33,700 nucleotides of DNA, from the NCBI GenBank assembly GCA_944349405.1, contig CALVMY010000062.1, positions 1 to 33,700 on the forward strand. The letters run 5' to 3'. Origin of the DNA: an uncultured Bacilli bacterium. GTDB taxonomy: Bacteria > Bacillota_I > Bacilli_A > RFN20 > CAG-826. Shown piece after piece: positions 28,165 to 33,700 of this stretch. The position numbers and the translations under genes are program-made. Under the pieces are notes generated by a model. It did not search any database, was not told where the DNA came from, and saw nothing but the letters and a program-made list of their open reading frames with translations. Each line of letters starts with the position of its first letter. Position 1 is the first letter of the stretch.

Positions 28165-28944
28165 ATGTTTATATCTGAATTAGCTAAAATGATTGGTGCA
28201 GCTAAAATAGCTAGCAAAATCATTTTAGATGTTTATCATAAAGGTTTCGAAGTCTTTACTAAAGACGATGATTCTCCAGTTACCGAAGCTGATAAAAGAG
28301 CTGATGATGCAATTAGGGAATATTTATCTAGTTTTTTCCCTGATTATGCTTTTTTAACTGAGGAACATGCCGATAATTTATCAAGATTAGATAAAGATTT
28401 AGTATTTATCGTCGATCCACTTGATGGAACGAAAGATTTTGTCGATCATTATGATGAATTTACTGTTAACATTGCTTTAGCTTATAAACATAAAATTGTT
28501 GCCTCAGTTATTGCAGTCCCTGTTTATGGATTAATTTATTATGCATTAAAAGATTATGGGGCTTATAAATTAGATTTAAAAGAAAATATCACAACTAAAA
28601 TATTCGTTAATGATAAAACTAGTGATTTAACTGTTTTAAAATCTCGATATCATAGTGTAAAAGAAGAAGAAGTTTTATTTAAAAAACATAGCGATAAAAT
28701 TAAACATGTTGAAACTGCTGGAAGTGCGTTTAAAGCTTGTTTAATTGCCGAAGGAAAAGCCGAACTTTCCTATCGATTATCTACTGGGACTAAAGAATGG
28801 GATACTGCTGCCTTTGATTTAATTGTTAAAGAAGCCGGAGGATATGTCTATTCTTTAGATAAAAGTGAAATTGAATATAATCGAAGAAATGTTCAAAACG
28901 ATTATTATATAATCGCTAATAATTTAAAAAACTGGTTGCTTTAA
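28165..28944 (+). CDS. cysQ: CysQ/inositol monophosphatase family phosphatase, probably 3'(2'),5'-bisphosphate nucleotidase
   Basis: 259 residues, FIG superfamily with magnesium-dependent activity. Metal ligands are Glu66-Glu67 (LTEEH), Asp84 and Asp87 (DPLDGTKDF) and the later Asp in the STGTKEWDTAAFDLI segment. The N-terminal SPVTEADKRAD is the usual CysQ/IMPase segment. The length and TKDFVD form favour CysQ, which hydrolyses 3'-phosphoadenosine 5'-phosphate, but inositol or other sugar phosphates cannot be excluded. It starts 3 bases after fba and ends before a terminator, so fba-cysQ are co-transcribed. Confidence 0.85.
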   Translation: MFISELAKMIGAAKIASKIILDVYHKGFEVFTKDDDSPVTEADKRADDAIREYLSSFFPDYAFLTEEHADNLSRLDKDLVFIVDPLDGTKDFVDHYDEFTVNIALAYKHKIVASVIAVPVYGLIYYALKDYGAYKLDLKENITTKIFVNDKTSDLTVLKSRYHSVKEEEVLFKKHSDKIKHVETAGSAFKACLIAEGKAELSYRLSTGTKEWDTAAFDLIVKEAGGYVYSLDKSEIEYNRRNVQNDYYIIANNLKNWLL

Positions 28945-28963
28945 TATTTAAATAAAATAAATA

Positions 28964-28999
28964 AAAATAGCAGAATTTAAACGATAATTCTGCTATTTT
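28964..28999. terminator. Bidirectional terminator between cysQ and nfu
   Basis: A perfect 14-bp stem (AAAATAGCAGAATT with its complement) around an 8-base loop, with T-rich sequence on both strands. It can serve both the plus-strand fba-cysQ transcript and minus-strand nfu. Confidence 0.92.
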
Positions 29000-29017
29000 T
29001 TTATTTTAATAAATTAA

Positions 29018-29314
29018 TTAGTTAGAAGGAGTGATGTTATAGCCGCTCTCTTTTAAAGCTTTTTTAATTTCTTCTTTTTGAGAAGCGAGTCTAACTGCAA
29101 CTACTCCAGGAACCTCTTCCATTAAAATAACTTCAATTCCGCTTTCTAAAGTATCATTTATTAAAGCGCAGCCTTCGCAAGCTCCAACCATATTTATATA
29201 AACAATACCATCTTCAAAAGAATCGAATTCACAATCTCCCCCATCTCTTTGAATAAATGGTCTAATCTTATCTAAAGTATCTTTTATTTTCTTAATTGTT
29301 TCTTCATTTTCCAT
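29018..29314 (-). CDS. Nfu-type Fe-S cluster carrier (NifU C-terminal domain)
   Basis: 98 residues, one NifU-like domain. The CxxC pair (Cys46 and Cys49 in GACEGC) binds a bridging [4Fe-4S] cluster between two subunits and passes it to client proteins. RDGGDCEF near 23-30 and a DTLESGIEVILMEEVPGV helix-strand segment match the family. I start it at 29314 (MENEET). An in-frame ATG-like start at 29353 adds an AT-rich stretch that overlaps the promoter, so it is unlikely. The mRNA would begin 3-4 bases before the ATG. Confidence 0.9.
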   Translation of the reverse strand: MENEETIKKIKDTLDKIRPFIQRDGGDCEFDSFEDGIVYINMVGACEGCALINDTLESGIEVILMEEVPGVVAVRLASQKEEIKKALKESGYNITPSN

Positions 29315-29324
29315 ACGATTAATT

Positions 29325-29353
29325 ATTTTAATGATAAATTTAGGTAAAATCAA
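29325..29353 (-). promoter_or_regulatory. nfu promoter (near-leaderless)
   Basis: On the minus strand TTGATT (29353-29348), a 17-bp spacer and TAAAAT (29330-29325). The ATG is 10 bases after the -10, so the leader would be only about 3-4 bases and has no Shine-Dalgarno. Confidence 0.7.
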
Positions 29354-29354
29354 T

Positions 29355-29369
29355 TAAAATACATATATG
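29355..29369 (+). promoter_or_regulatory. Probable leaderless -10 for the 29367 gene
   Basis: TAAAAT (29355-29360) lies 6 bases before the ATG at 29367, so transcription would start at the ATG. No clear -35. It overlaps the divergent nfu promoter region. Confidence 0.45.
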
Positions 29370-29858
29370 GATATAAATGTTTTAATCTCTATTTTGTTAG
29401 CTTTATTTTTGACTTTAATTATTGAAACTCCCTTTTATTTTTTTCTTTTAAAAATAAAGAAATATTCAGGGATACTCTTTTTATTTTTATTAAATTTAAT
29501 AAGTAATTTAACGATGAATTTAATAAATATATATTTATTTTCATTTTCAGATCTTTTTATATATCTTTATGAAATAGTTATTCCATTAATCGAAGGATTA
29601 ATTATATCTTTTTATATTTATAAAATTGATAATAAAGTATCGAGCTTATGGCTTAATAAAAGAACATTTTTAACAGTTATTTATATTATATTTATTAGTT
29701 ATTTAACTAACTTTATTTCCTTTATTATCGGATATTTATTTAATAATTATTTATATGATTATTCATATTATTTATTATATTTAGCTTTATATATTCTTAT
29801 TTTTATAATCGAACTTATAATATTTATTTTAGTTTTATATTTTAAAAAAGAAGAATAA
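29367..29858 (+). CDS. Small polytopic membrane protein, unknown
   Basis: 163 residues, five or so hydrophobic helices with short loops: about 5-28, 33-58, 65-88, 100-124 and 134-158. Two short charged loops (30-33 and 88-99) fit the positive-inside rule. No family recognised and no catalytic motif. It has no Shine-Dalgarno and lies alone between divergent nfu and a bidirectional terminator, so it is a one-gene transcript. AT-rich codon bias (many Ile, Leu, Phe, Tyr) is typical of membrane genes in this genome. Confidence 0.7.
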   Translation: MDINVLISILLALFLTLIIETPFYFFLLKIKKYSGILFLFLLNLISNLTMNLINIYLFSFSDLFIYLYEIVIPLIEGLIISFYIYKIDNKVSSLWLNKRTFLTVIYIIFISYLTNFISFIIGYLFNNYLYDYSYYLLYLALYILIFIIELIIFILVLYFKKEE

Positions 29859-29863
29859 TAAAT

Positions 29864-29891
29864 AAAAGTGACTATTTTGATAGTCACTTTT
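29864..29891. terminator. Bidirectional terminator between 29367 and 29900 genes
   Basis: A perfect 11-bp stem, AAAAGTGACTA with TAGTCACTTTT, closing a 6-base loop TTTTGA, with T/A tracts on both sides. It serves both converging genes. Confidence 0.9.
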
Positions 29892-29899
29892 AATAATTA

Positions 29900-31024
29900 T
29901 TATTCGTTGTTATTAGAAGAATTATCTTCTTCTTCATCTTTTAAAGTTGAGATTGAAACACTTTCTTGAATGATGTTTTCTTTAACAGGTGTATTTTCTT
30001 CTTCTTCAATAGGTGTTTCATTTTCTTCTTTATTTATATTTTCTTTTGCTTTTCTTTTTTCTTCTTTTAATCTTTTCTTATCTTCTTTTTCTTTTAAAAG
30101 TCTTTCTCTTTCTTCTTCCTTTTTTTCTTTTAATAATTCTTTTTTCTTTTTAGAATTCATTAATCCGATAGTTAAAGAAATAACTCCTGCAATAATTAAA
30201 ATAGATAAAATAATGATTAAATATATAAAAAACATTTTTCCTTCTTTGCTAAACTTAGTAGGAGAATAAATATTAGCGTTTAAATAAAGTATTAAATCAA
30301 CAGATCTAATATCGGCCTTATTTTTAACTCCATCGATAGTAAATGAGGCATAATATTTTTGATCTTCATAACGTGTATTAGAGGCTCTAAGATCTATGCT
30401 TGTATTTTTTCCATCTTCTAAATAACGGATATGAAGACCTGCAAACATTGTGCTTGGTAAAGATTCAACATCAAAAGCTAAATCAAAAGTAGTAGAAGAT
30501 GAATCAGAAGCAACTACGCGATTAATAATTGAATAAGATGAATATTCTTTTTCTTTATAACGATAAGCAACCCCTTCTTTAGCACTGATATTAGAAATAG
30601 TTAGAGGTTTATCATCTTCAAAAATATAAGAATAGTCACTTAAATCAAATGTAAGCTCTTTACTTTCATTAGGTAAAATATAGAAATAGTTATTATCATT
30701 TTCATTAACGAAGTTATATTCATCTAATATAACTTCGTATTGACGATTAATAATTAAAGTAATTTGATGTTCTAAAACATAAGAGCCATAATTTTCAATA
30801 TCAAAAGTATAAATATATGAACTAGAAGCAGTTATTTCTTCCTCTTCTTCATTATTTTCTGTTTTGTTTTCATTTTCGCTTTCTTCTTCAATTACTTGAG
30901 TAATTTCATTAATTCTAAATCCAACATAATGGCTATTTATAGCAACATAAGGAATAGGAGCGGCTGAATTAGACATTAATAGAGGGAATAATCCGATTAA
31001 AAGTAATAATTTATTCTTTTTCAT
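29900..31024 (-). CDS. Surface-anchored protein with ectodomain, TM helix and charged cytoplasmic tail (paralogue of 31027-31851)
   Basis: 374 residues, unknown family. A signal peptide (about 1-21, ending LMSNSA) without lipobox Cys; an acidic low-complexity linker (about 45-65); an extracellular beta-rich domain (about 68-260); one membrane helix (264-288) and a long Lys/Glu-rich tail (291-374) that could form a cytoplasmic coiled coil. AAAGGAGG precedes the start. Its ectodomain aligns with the upstream gene: YTFDIENYGSYVL resembles YTLNVTNNGDYFL, and ILPNESK resembles VVPNQSK. The two therefore probably arose by tandem duplication. The tail could link an outside signal to a partner inside the cell; that is inference. 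Confidence 0.82.
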   Translation of the reverse strand: MKKNKLLLLIGLFPLLMSNSAAPIPYVAINSHYVGFRINEITQVIEEESENENKTENNEEEEEITASSSYIYTFDIENYGSYVLEHQITLIINRQYEVILDEYNFVNENDNNYFYILPNESKELTFDLSDYSYIFEDDKPLTISNISAKEGVAYRYKEKEYSSYSIINRVVASDSSSTTFDLAFDVESLPSTMFAGLHIRYLEDGKNTSIDLRASNTRYEDQKYYASFTIDGVKNKADIRSVDLILYLNANIYSPTKFSKEGKMFFIYLIIILSILIIAGVISLTIGLMNSKKKKELLKEKKEEERERLLKEKEDKKRLKEEKRKAKENINKEENETPIEEEENTPVKENIIQESVSISTLKDEEEDNSSNNNE

Positions 31025-31026
31025 AA

Positions 31027-31851
31027 TTATTTATCCTCCTTTAATTCTTTGCTTCTTTTATTAACTAAAGCGATTGTTAATCCAATAACTACAATTGTTA
31101 AAGTTCCTAAAATAGCACAAATGATAAGAATTATTTTATCTCCTTCATTTAATTTAGTTTCATCTTCTTCAAGAGGAGAAGTATAAGTTGGATATAAAGT
31201 TAAAGAAAAATCACTGAGTTGGCTTTCCAAAATGTTTCCATCAAGCGTCAAATCAAAAGTAAAGTATGGAGACACACTATCGTTATAATAATAAATTTGT
31301 GAATCAACATAAGAAGATTGATACACTCTTTGATTATTTAAACTATAAGAAACTGAATAGGCAAAAGCATGAACTTCATCATCTAAAGAAGCAAAATATG
31401 TGATAGTTGTCTTATTAGTTTGTTGATCATAATTTCTTACAAAACGGTCGATTTCTAAATTTTCATAACCTTCAAAATCAAAAGCGTTAGCAAAATTATT
31501 ACGAATATCAACAGCCTTTAATTCGTAATCTTCAGGAATTGAATCTATCTTTACATAGATGTTTTTACTTTGATTTGGAACAACAAAATTAGATAAAGAG
31601 TCAACTATATCAGCTCTAATTGAAAAATCTTGATCTTCAAGTTCTAAATAAATCGAACTGCGGTTAGTTAAAAAATAATCACCATTATTGGTAACATTTA
31701 AGGTGTAATAATTTTCATTACGAGTGTCTTTTAAAACAGAATTAATCTCAAAATCATAATAATTTTCTTTTTCATCATAATCGTAAGATTTAAAACTGGT
31801 AATCAATAAAGGTAATAATAAAACACTCAATACTTTATTAAACTTTTTCAT
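31027..31851 (-). CDS. Surface-anchored protein, signal peptide, ectodomain and C-terminal TM (paralogue of 29900-31024)
   Basis: 274 residues from the ATG at 31851. Signal peptide MKKFNKVLSVLLLPLLITSF (1-20), a beta-rich extracellular domain of about 215 residues and a C-terminal helix (about 238-262) with a short basic tail. No lipobox or sortase LPxTG motif. An upstream in-frame ATG at 31875 lies between the -35 and -10 boxes, so it cannot be on the mRNA; the 31851 ATG falls at the predicted start of transcription. The stop is 2 bases before the 29900-31024 gene, and the second gene's Shine-Dalgarno lies inside this one, so the two form an operon. Confidence 0.82.
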   Translation of the reverse strand: MKKFNKVLSVLLLPLLITSFKSYDYDEKENYYDFEINSVLKDTRNENYYTLNVTNNGDYFLTNRSSIYLELEDQDFSIRADIVDSLSNFVVPNQSKNIYVKIDSIPEDYELKAVDIRNNFANAFDFEGYENLEIDRFVRNYDQQTNKTTITYFASLDDEVHAFAYSVSYSLNNQRVYQSSYVDSQIYYYNDSVSPYFTFDLTLDGNILESQLSDFSLTLYPTYTSPLEEDETKLNEGDKIILIICAILGTLTIVVIGLTIALVNKRSKELKEDK

Positions 31852-31857
31852 ACAATT

Positions 31858-31886
31858 ATTGTAGTTAAATTTCATAAAATAAACAA
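31858..31886 (-). promoter_or_regulatory. Leaderless promoter of the surface-protein operon
   Basis: Minus strand: TTGTTT (31886-31881), 17-bp spacer, TACAAT (31863-31858). Six bases then lead to the ATG at 31851, the expected transcription start, so the mRNA would have no leader. Confidence 0.7.
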
Positions 31887-31947
31887 TTTAAAATAAGGTA
31901 AAATTAGCAAAATTAAGGCTATATCTATCAAAAATAGACTTTTAAAA

Positions 31948-31976
31948 TTGAAGTGGCTATTAAAATCAATTATATT
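31948..31976 (+). promoter_or_regulatory. Leaderless promoter of the HAD phosphatase gene
   Basis: TTGAAG (31948-31953), 17-bp spacer, TATATT (31971-31976); the ATG at 31984 follows after 7 bases and thus sits at the predicted transcription start. Confidence 0.7.
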
Positions 31977-31983
31977 ATTGACT

Positions 31984-32787
31984 ATGAGTAATGAAATTAA
32001 AGTAATATTTATTGATTTTGACTGGACTTTATTTGATCATAAAACCCGTTCTTATAATTTAAATGGGGTAGAAGCTTTAAAAAAAGTTCACGATAAAAAT
32101 ATAAAATTAATTTTAAATTCAGCAAGAAGCTATTATTCTTTAAAAATGCTAGATGTTTTTAAACTTATTCCTTTTGATGGAATGATTACTTCAAATGGCG
32201 GTGAATGTCTTTATAAAGATAAAACTCTTTATTATAAATCGATAGAAAAAGAGACAGTTAACAACTTTATTTCGTTTTTGAACAATCACAATTTCTCATT
32301 TATTTTAATTACTAAATTTAATAATTTTATATCGATAAAAAATGATGACAAAGAAAAAATAATTAATGATTTTTATAAAGTTTATTATGAACCTTTTCCT
32401 TTAGATATTTCTTTTTATAAAGATGAAGATGTTTTAGCTTTCCAAGTATTTTCTTATCAAAAAGACGATGAATTGTTAAAAAAAGAAAGTGATAAATACG
32501 ATTTATTTTTTGATCGATTTACTGATAACAATGTTGAAATAACTAAATATCAATTTTTAAAAAGTGAAGGAATTGATGAAATATTCTCTTATTTAAACTT
32601 AAAAAAAGAAGAAGCGATGGCTTTTGGAGATGATTTAAATGATATTGCAATGTTTAAAAGAGTTAAATATGGAATTTGTATGGGAAACGGAAAAGATGAA
32701 GCTAAAAAAGAAGCTTATTATGTGAGTGAAAATATAGAAGATGATGGCATGGCAAAAGCTTTGAAAAAATTTAATTTAATTGATTAA
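31984..32787 (+). CDS. Cof-type HAD-superfamily hydrolase (IIB)
   Basis: 267 residues from ATG 31984, a normal Cof length. HAD motif I is DFDWT (Asp11, Asp13), with Trp in place of the usual Gly; motif II is LNSAR (44-48), with Ser46; motif IV is FGDDLNDIAMF near 220. The C2B cap lies between. Such enzymes dephosphorylate sugar phosphates, FMN or other small phosphates in the cytoplasm; the substrate is unknown. An in-frame TTG at 31948 coincides with the -35 box and would add residues unlike the family. The gene ends before a shared terminator. Confidence 0.88.
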   Translation: MSNEIKVIFIDFDWTLFDHKTRSYNLNGVEALKKVHDKNIKLILNSARSYYSLKMLDVFKLIPFDGMITSNGGECLYKDKTLYYKSIEKETVNNFISFLNNHNFSFILITKFNNFISIKNDDKEKIINDFYKVYYEPFPLDISFYKDEDVLAFQVFSYQKDDELLKKESDKYDLFFDRFTDNNVEITKYQFLKSEGIDEIFSYLNLKKEEAMAFGDDLNDIAMFKRVKYGICMGNGKDEAKKEAYYVSENIEDDGMAKALKKFNLID

Positions 32788-32793
32788 GTATAA

Positions 32794-32821
32794 AAAAAGA
32801 ACGACTAGTGTCGTTCTTTTT
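32794..32821. terminator. Bidirectional terminator between HAD gene and tRNA operon
   Basis: A perfect 12-bp stem, AAAAAGAACGAC with GTCGTTCTTTTT, loop TAGT. Plus-strand T run ends the HAD transcript; minus-strand T run ends the tRNA operon. Confidence 0.92.
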
Positions 32822-32883
32822 ATCAAATCCCAATAAATAATAATCGCGTTTTGTGCAACTTTTTGGGGTAATTTTAATTTTTT

Positions 32884-32970
32884 TGGTGCCCGGGACCGGA
32901 ATCGAACCGGTACGGTATCGCTACCACAGGATTTTAAGTCCTGCGCGTCTACCTATTCCGCCACCTGGGC
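32884..32970 (-). tRNA. tRNA-Leu (anticodon TAA)
   Basis: Class II cloverleaf with a long variable arm (GGTAGCGATACC region), anticodon loop CTTAAAA giving TAA, T-arm GGTTCGATTCC and encoded CCA (87 nt). One A-C mismatch in the acceptor stem. It is the last gene of the five-tRNA operon. Confidence 0.95.
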
Positions 32971-32977
32971 ACTTAAA

Positions 32978-33053
32978 TGGTGACTCACTGGAGATTCGAA
33001 CTCCAGACCCCTTGATTAAAAGTCAAGTGCTCTACCAACTGAGCTAGTGAATC
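32978..33053 (-). tRNA. tRNA-Lys (anticodon TTT)
   Basis: Full cloverleaf of 76 nt. Acceptor GATTCAC pairs with GTGAGTC (one wobble), anticodon loop CTTTTAA, encoded CCA. It reads AAA and AAG, very frequent codons here. Confidence 0.96.
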
Positions 33054-33065
33054 AAAAATTTTTGT

Positions 33066-33141
33066 TGGCTGGGGTGGCTGGACTCGAACCAGCGAAATGA
33101 CAGAGTCAAAGTCTGTTGCCTTACCTCTTGGCTACACCCCA
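33066..33141 (-). tRNA. tRNA-Gln (anticodon TTG)
   Basis: 76 nt, acceptor TGGGGTG with CACCCCA, a U1-A72 pair typical of tRNA-Gln that is charged via GluRS and GatCAB; discriminator G73, anticodon loop CTTTGAC, encoded CCA. Fits the gatCAB and gltX genes in this window. Confidence 0.95.
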
Positions 33142-33157
33142 ATTTATAAAGTGTAAG

Positions 33158-33241
33158 TGGTGGAGGGGGGCAGATTCGAACTGCCGAACCCGAAGGAATT
33201 GATTTACAGTCAACCGCGTTTAGCCTCTTCGCTACCCCTCC
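33158..33241 (-). tRNA. tRNA-Tyr (anticodon GTA)
   Basis: Class II cloverleaf of 84 nt with a long variable arm, acceptor GGAGGGG with CCCCTCC, anticodon loop CTGTAAA and encoded CCA. Confidence 0.95.
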
Positions 33242-33256
33242 AGTTATGTTATAAAT

Positions 33257-33332
33257 TGGTGGATGTTAGAGGGCTCGAACCTCTGACCTCCGCCGTGTAA
33301 AGGCGATGCTCTCCCAGCTGAGCTAAACATCC
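33257..33332 (-). tRNA. tRNA-Val (anticodon TAC)
   Basis: 76 nt, acceptor GGATGTT with AACATCC, anticodon loop TTTACAC, T-arm GAGGTTCGAGCCCTC, encoded CCA. First gene of the five-tRNA operon, nearest the promoter. Confidence 0.96.
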
Positions 33333-33365
33333 TTCCTTTTTACCTCACGAAATGCGTGCTTAATA

Positions 33366-33394
33366 AATATACCAACATTCACTGCTTAAGTCAA
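33366..33394 (-). promoter_or_regulatory. Promoter of the tRNA operon
   Basis: Minus strand: TTGACT (33394-33389), 17-bp spacer and TATATT (33371-33366), with TGG directly before the -10 (extended). About 30 bases of leader precede tRNA-Val, containing a small CACG/CGTG hairpin. Confidence 0.85.
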
Positions 33395-33483
33395 TAAGAA
33401 GTTCTCATCTAAACAGCATAAATATTATAAAAAAAAGTATAGATTTTTAAAAGTAAAAATTTATTGAATTTATGAAACTCGTT

Positions 33484-33521
33484 TTTAGATTTTGAACACC
33501 TTAAAATTTAGACTTTGAACA
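33484..33521. repeat. Two 15-bp direct repeats near the left end of the IS
   Basis: TTTAGATTTTGAACA (33484-33498) and TTTAGACTTTGAACA (33507-33521) differ at one base, 23 bp apart. GAACACCTTAA (33494-33504) also recurs inverted as TTAAGGTGCTC (33604-33614) with one mismatch. These may be transposase-binding sites. The element boundary is not certain. Confidence 0.45.
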
Positions 33522-33532
33522 ATTGATATTAC

Positions 33533-33563
33533 AAAAATTCTCGATAAAATTCGAGATTTTTTT
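33533..33563 (+). terminator. Terminator upstream of the transposase gene
   Basis: TCTCGA and TCGAGA form a 6-bp stem, extended by flanking A5 and T5 across a T-T mismatch, then more T. It points toward the transposase, so it would stop read-through transcription entering the element from outside. The flank 33395-33483 holds nothing else I can identify. Confidence 0.7.
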
Positions 33564-33584
33564 CTTTTAAAATAACTTTTTATA

Positions 33585-33593
33585 TGCTATAAT
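33585..33593 (+). promoter_or_regulatory. Extended -10 promoter of the transposase
   Basis: TGCTATAAT fits the extended -10 consensus; transcription would start near 33600. An AAGGGG ribosome site follows, 6-7 bases before the ATG. Confidence 0.65.
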
Positions 33594-33632
33594 ATAAGGT
33601 GTTTAAGGTGCTCAATCAAAAAAGGGGTTATT

Positions 33633-33700
33633 ATGCGATACTTTTTAAAGAAAACTAAAAGAAAAAACGATACTTATTTACAAATTTATATTTCCAAATA
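33633..33700 (+). CDS. IS1634-like transposase, N-terminus (partial, runs off the window)
   Basis: Only 22 codons are visible. MRYFLKKTKRKNDTYLQIYI resembles the start of IS1634-family transposases (a KKTKR...YLQIYES-type opening in Firmicutes). These are DDE enzymes that move the element by cut-and-paste. The own promoter, upstream terminator and repeats fit an insertion-sequence left end. The assignment rests on a short match recalled from memory and needs the rest of the gene. Confidence 0.55.
   Translation, partial: MRYFLKKTKRKNDTYLQIYISK

Larger units (their letters stand above)
33484..33700 (+). mobile_element. Left end of an insertion sequence (partial)
   Basis: The stretch holds short direct repeats, a shielding terminator, an extended -10 promoter and the first codons of an IS1634-like transposase. 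The right end is outside the window and no target duplication can be tested, so the left border is approximate. Confidence 0.45.

Noticed and set aside
29970-30269. 99-residue plus-strand Ser/Phe-rich frame
   Set aside because: Antisense to the Lys/Glu-rich tail of the 29900-31024 gene; the composition is the mirror of that repeat-like sequence.
32853-33047. 64-residue plus-strand frame over the tRNAs
   Set aside because: It is antisense to tRNA-Leu and tRNA-Lys; its GTGIEPVRYR-type peptide is a well-known false product of tRNA genes.

Overview
The window is a stretch of very AT-rich, gene-dense chromosome from a low-GC Gram-positive bacterium. Gene content (RNA polymerase delta subunit, GatCAB, PcrA-LigA-GatCAB order, YgaC-type Ntdp, aminopeptidase C, class II aldolase) points to the Bacilli. 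The extreme A+T bias and many lineage-specific membrane proteins suggest an uncultured gut lineage near Erysipelotrichales, RF39 or Acholeplasmatales; that placement is inference. Conserved tryptophans are encoded by TGG and stops are TAA/TAG with one TGA, so the standard bacterial code fits.

Layout, left to right. 1-849: end of an ABC exporter. 1022-6829: a plus-strand block with a membrane protein, an Ntdp-type nucleotide phosphatase, the t6A tRNA-modification set tsaE-tsaB-rimI-tsaD, asparaginyl-tRNA synthetase and a small membrane protein, closed by a terminator. 7059-9246: a minus-strand operon of three unrecognised membrane proteins. 9371-18178: the pcrA-ligA-gatC-gatA-gatB-pepC operon. 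18195-18500: a compact unit with a near-consensus promoter, a foldable leader, a 46-residue ORF and a strong terminator. 18567-23369: two tandem ATPase-permease fusion ABC transporters of the MacB/FtsX type, the second broken by a one-base frameshift. 23456-28944: csp, ychF, ispF, gltX, rpoE, fba and a CysQ-type phosphatase, ending in a bidirectional terminator. 29018-31851: an Nfu Fe-S protein (minus), a small polytopic membrane protein (plus) and two paralogous surface-anchored proteins (minus). 31984-32787: a Cof-type HAD phosphatase. 32884-33332: five minus-strand tRNA genes (Val, Tyr, Gln, Lys, Leu) with their promoter. The right edge is the start of an IS1634-like transposase.

Much of the window serves translation: t6A modification, AsnRS, GluRS, GatCAB and tRNAs. 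Having gltX, gatCAB, asnS and tRNA-Gln together suggests Gln-tRNA is made by transamidation, while Asn-tRNA can be made directly. pcrA and ligA serve DNA repair and replication.

The points most worth a second look are the 46-codon unit at 18195-18500, the repeated pattern of -10 boxes placed so that transcripts would begin at or next to the start codon (leaderless mRNAs), the tandem duplicated surface proteins at 29900-31851, the frameshifted transporter, and a gapless 35-bp degenerate repeat shared by two distant intergenic sites.
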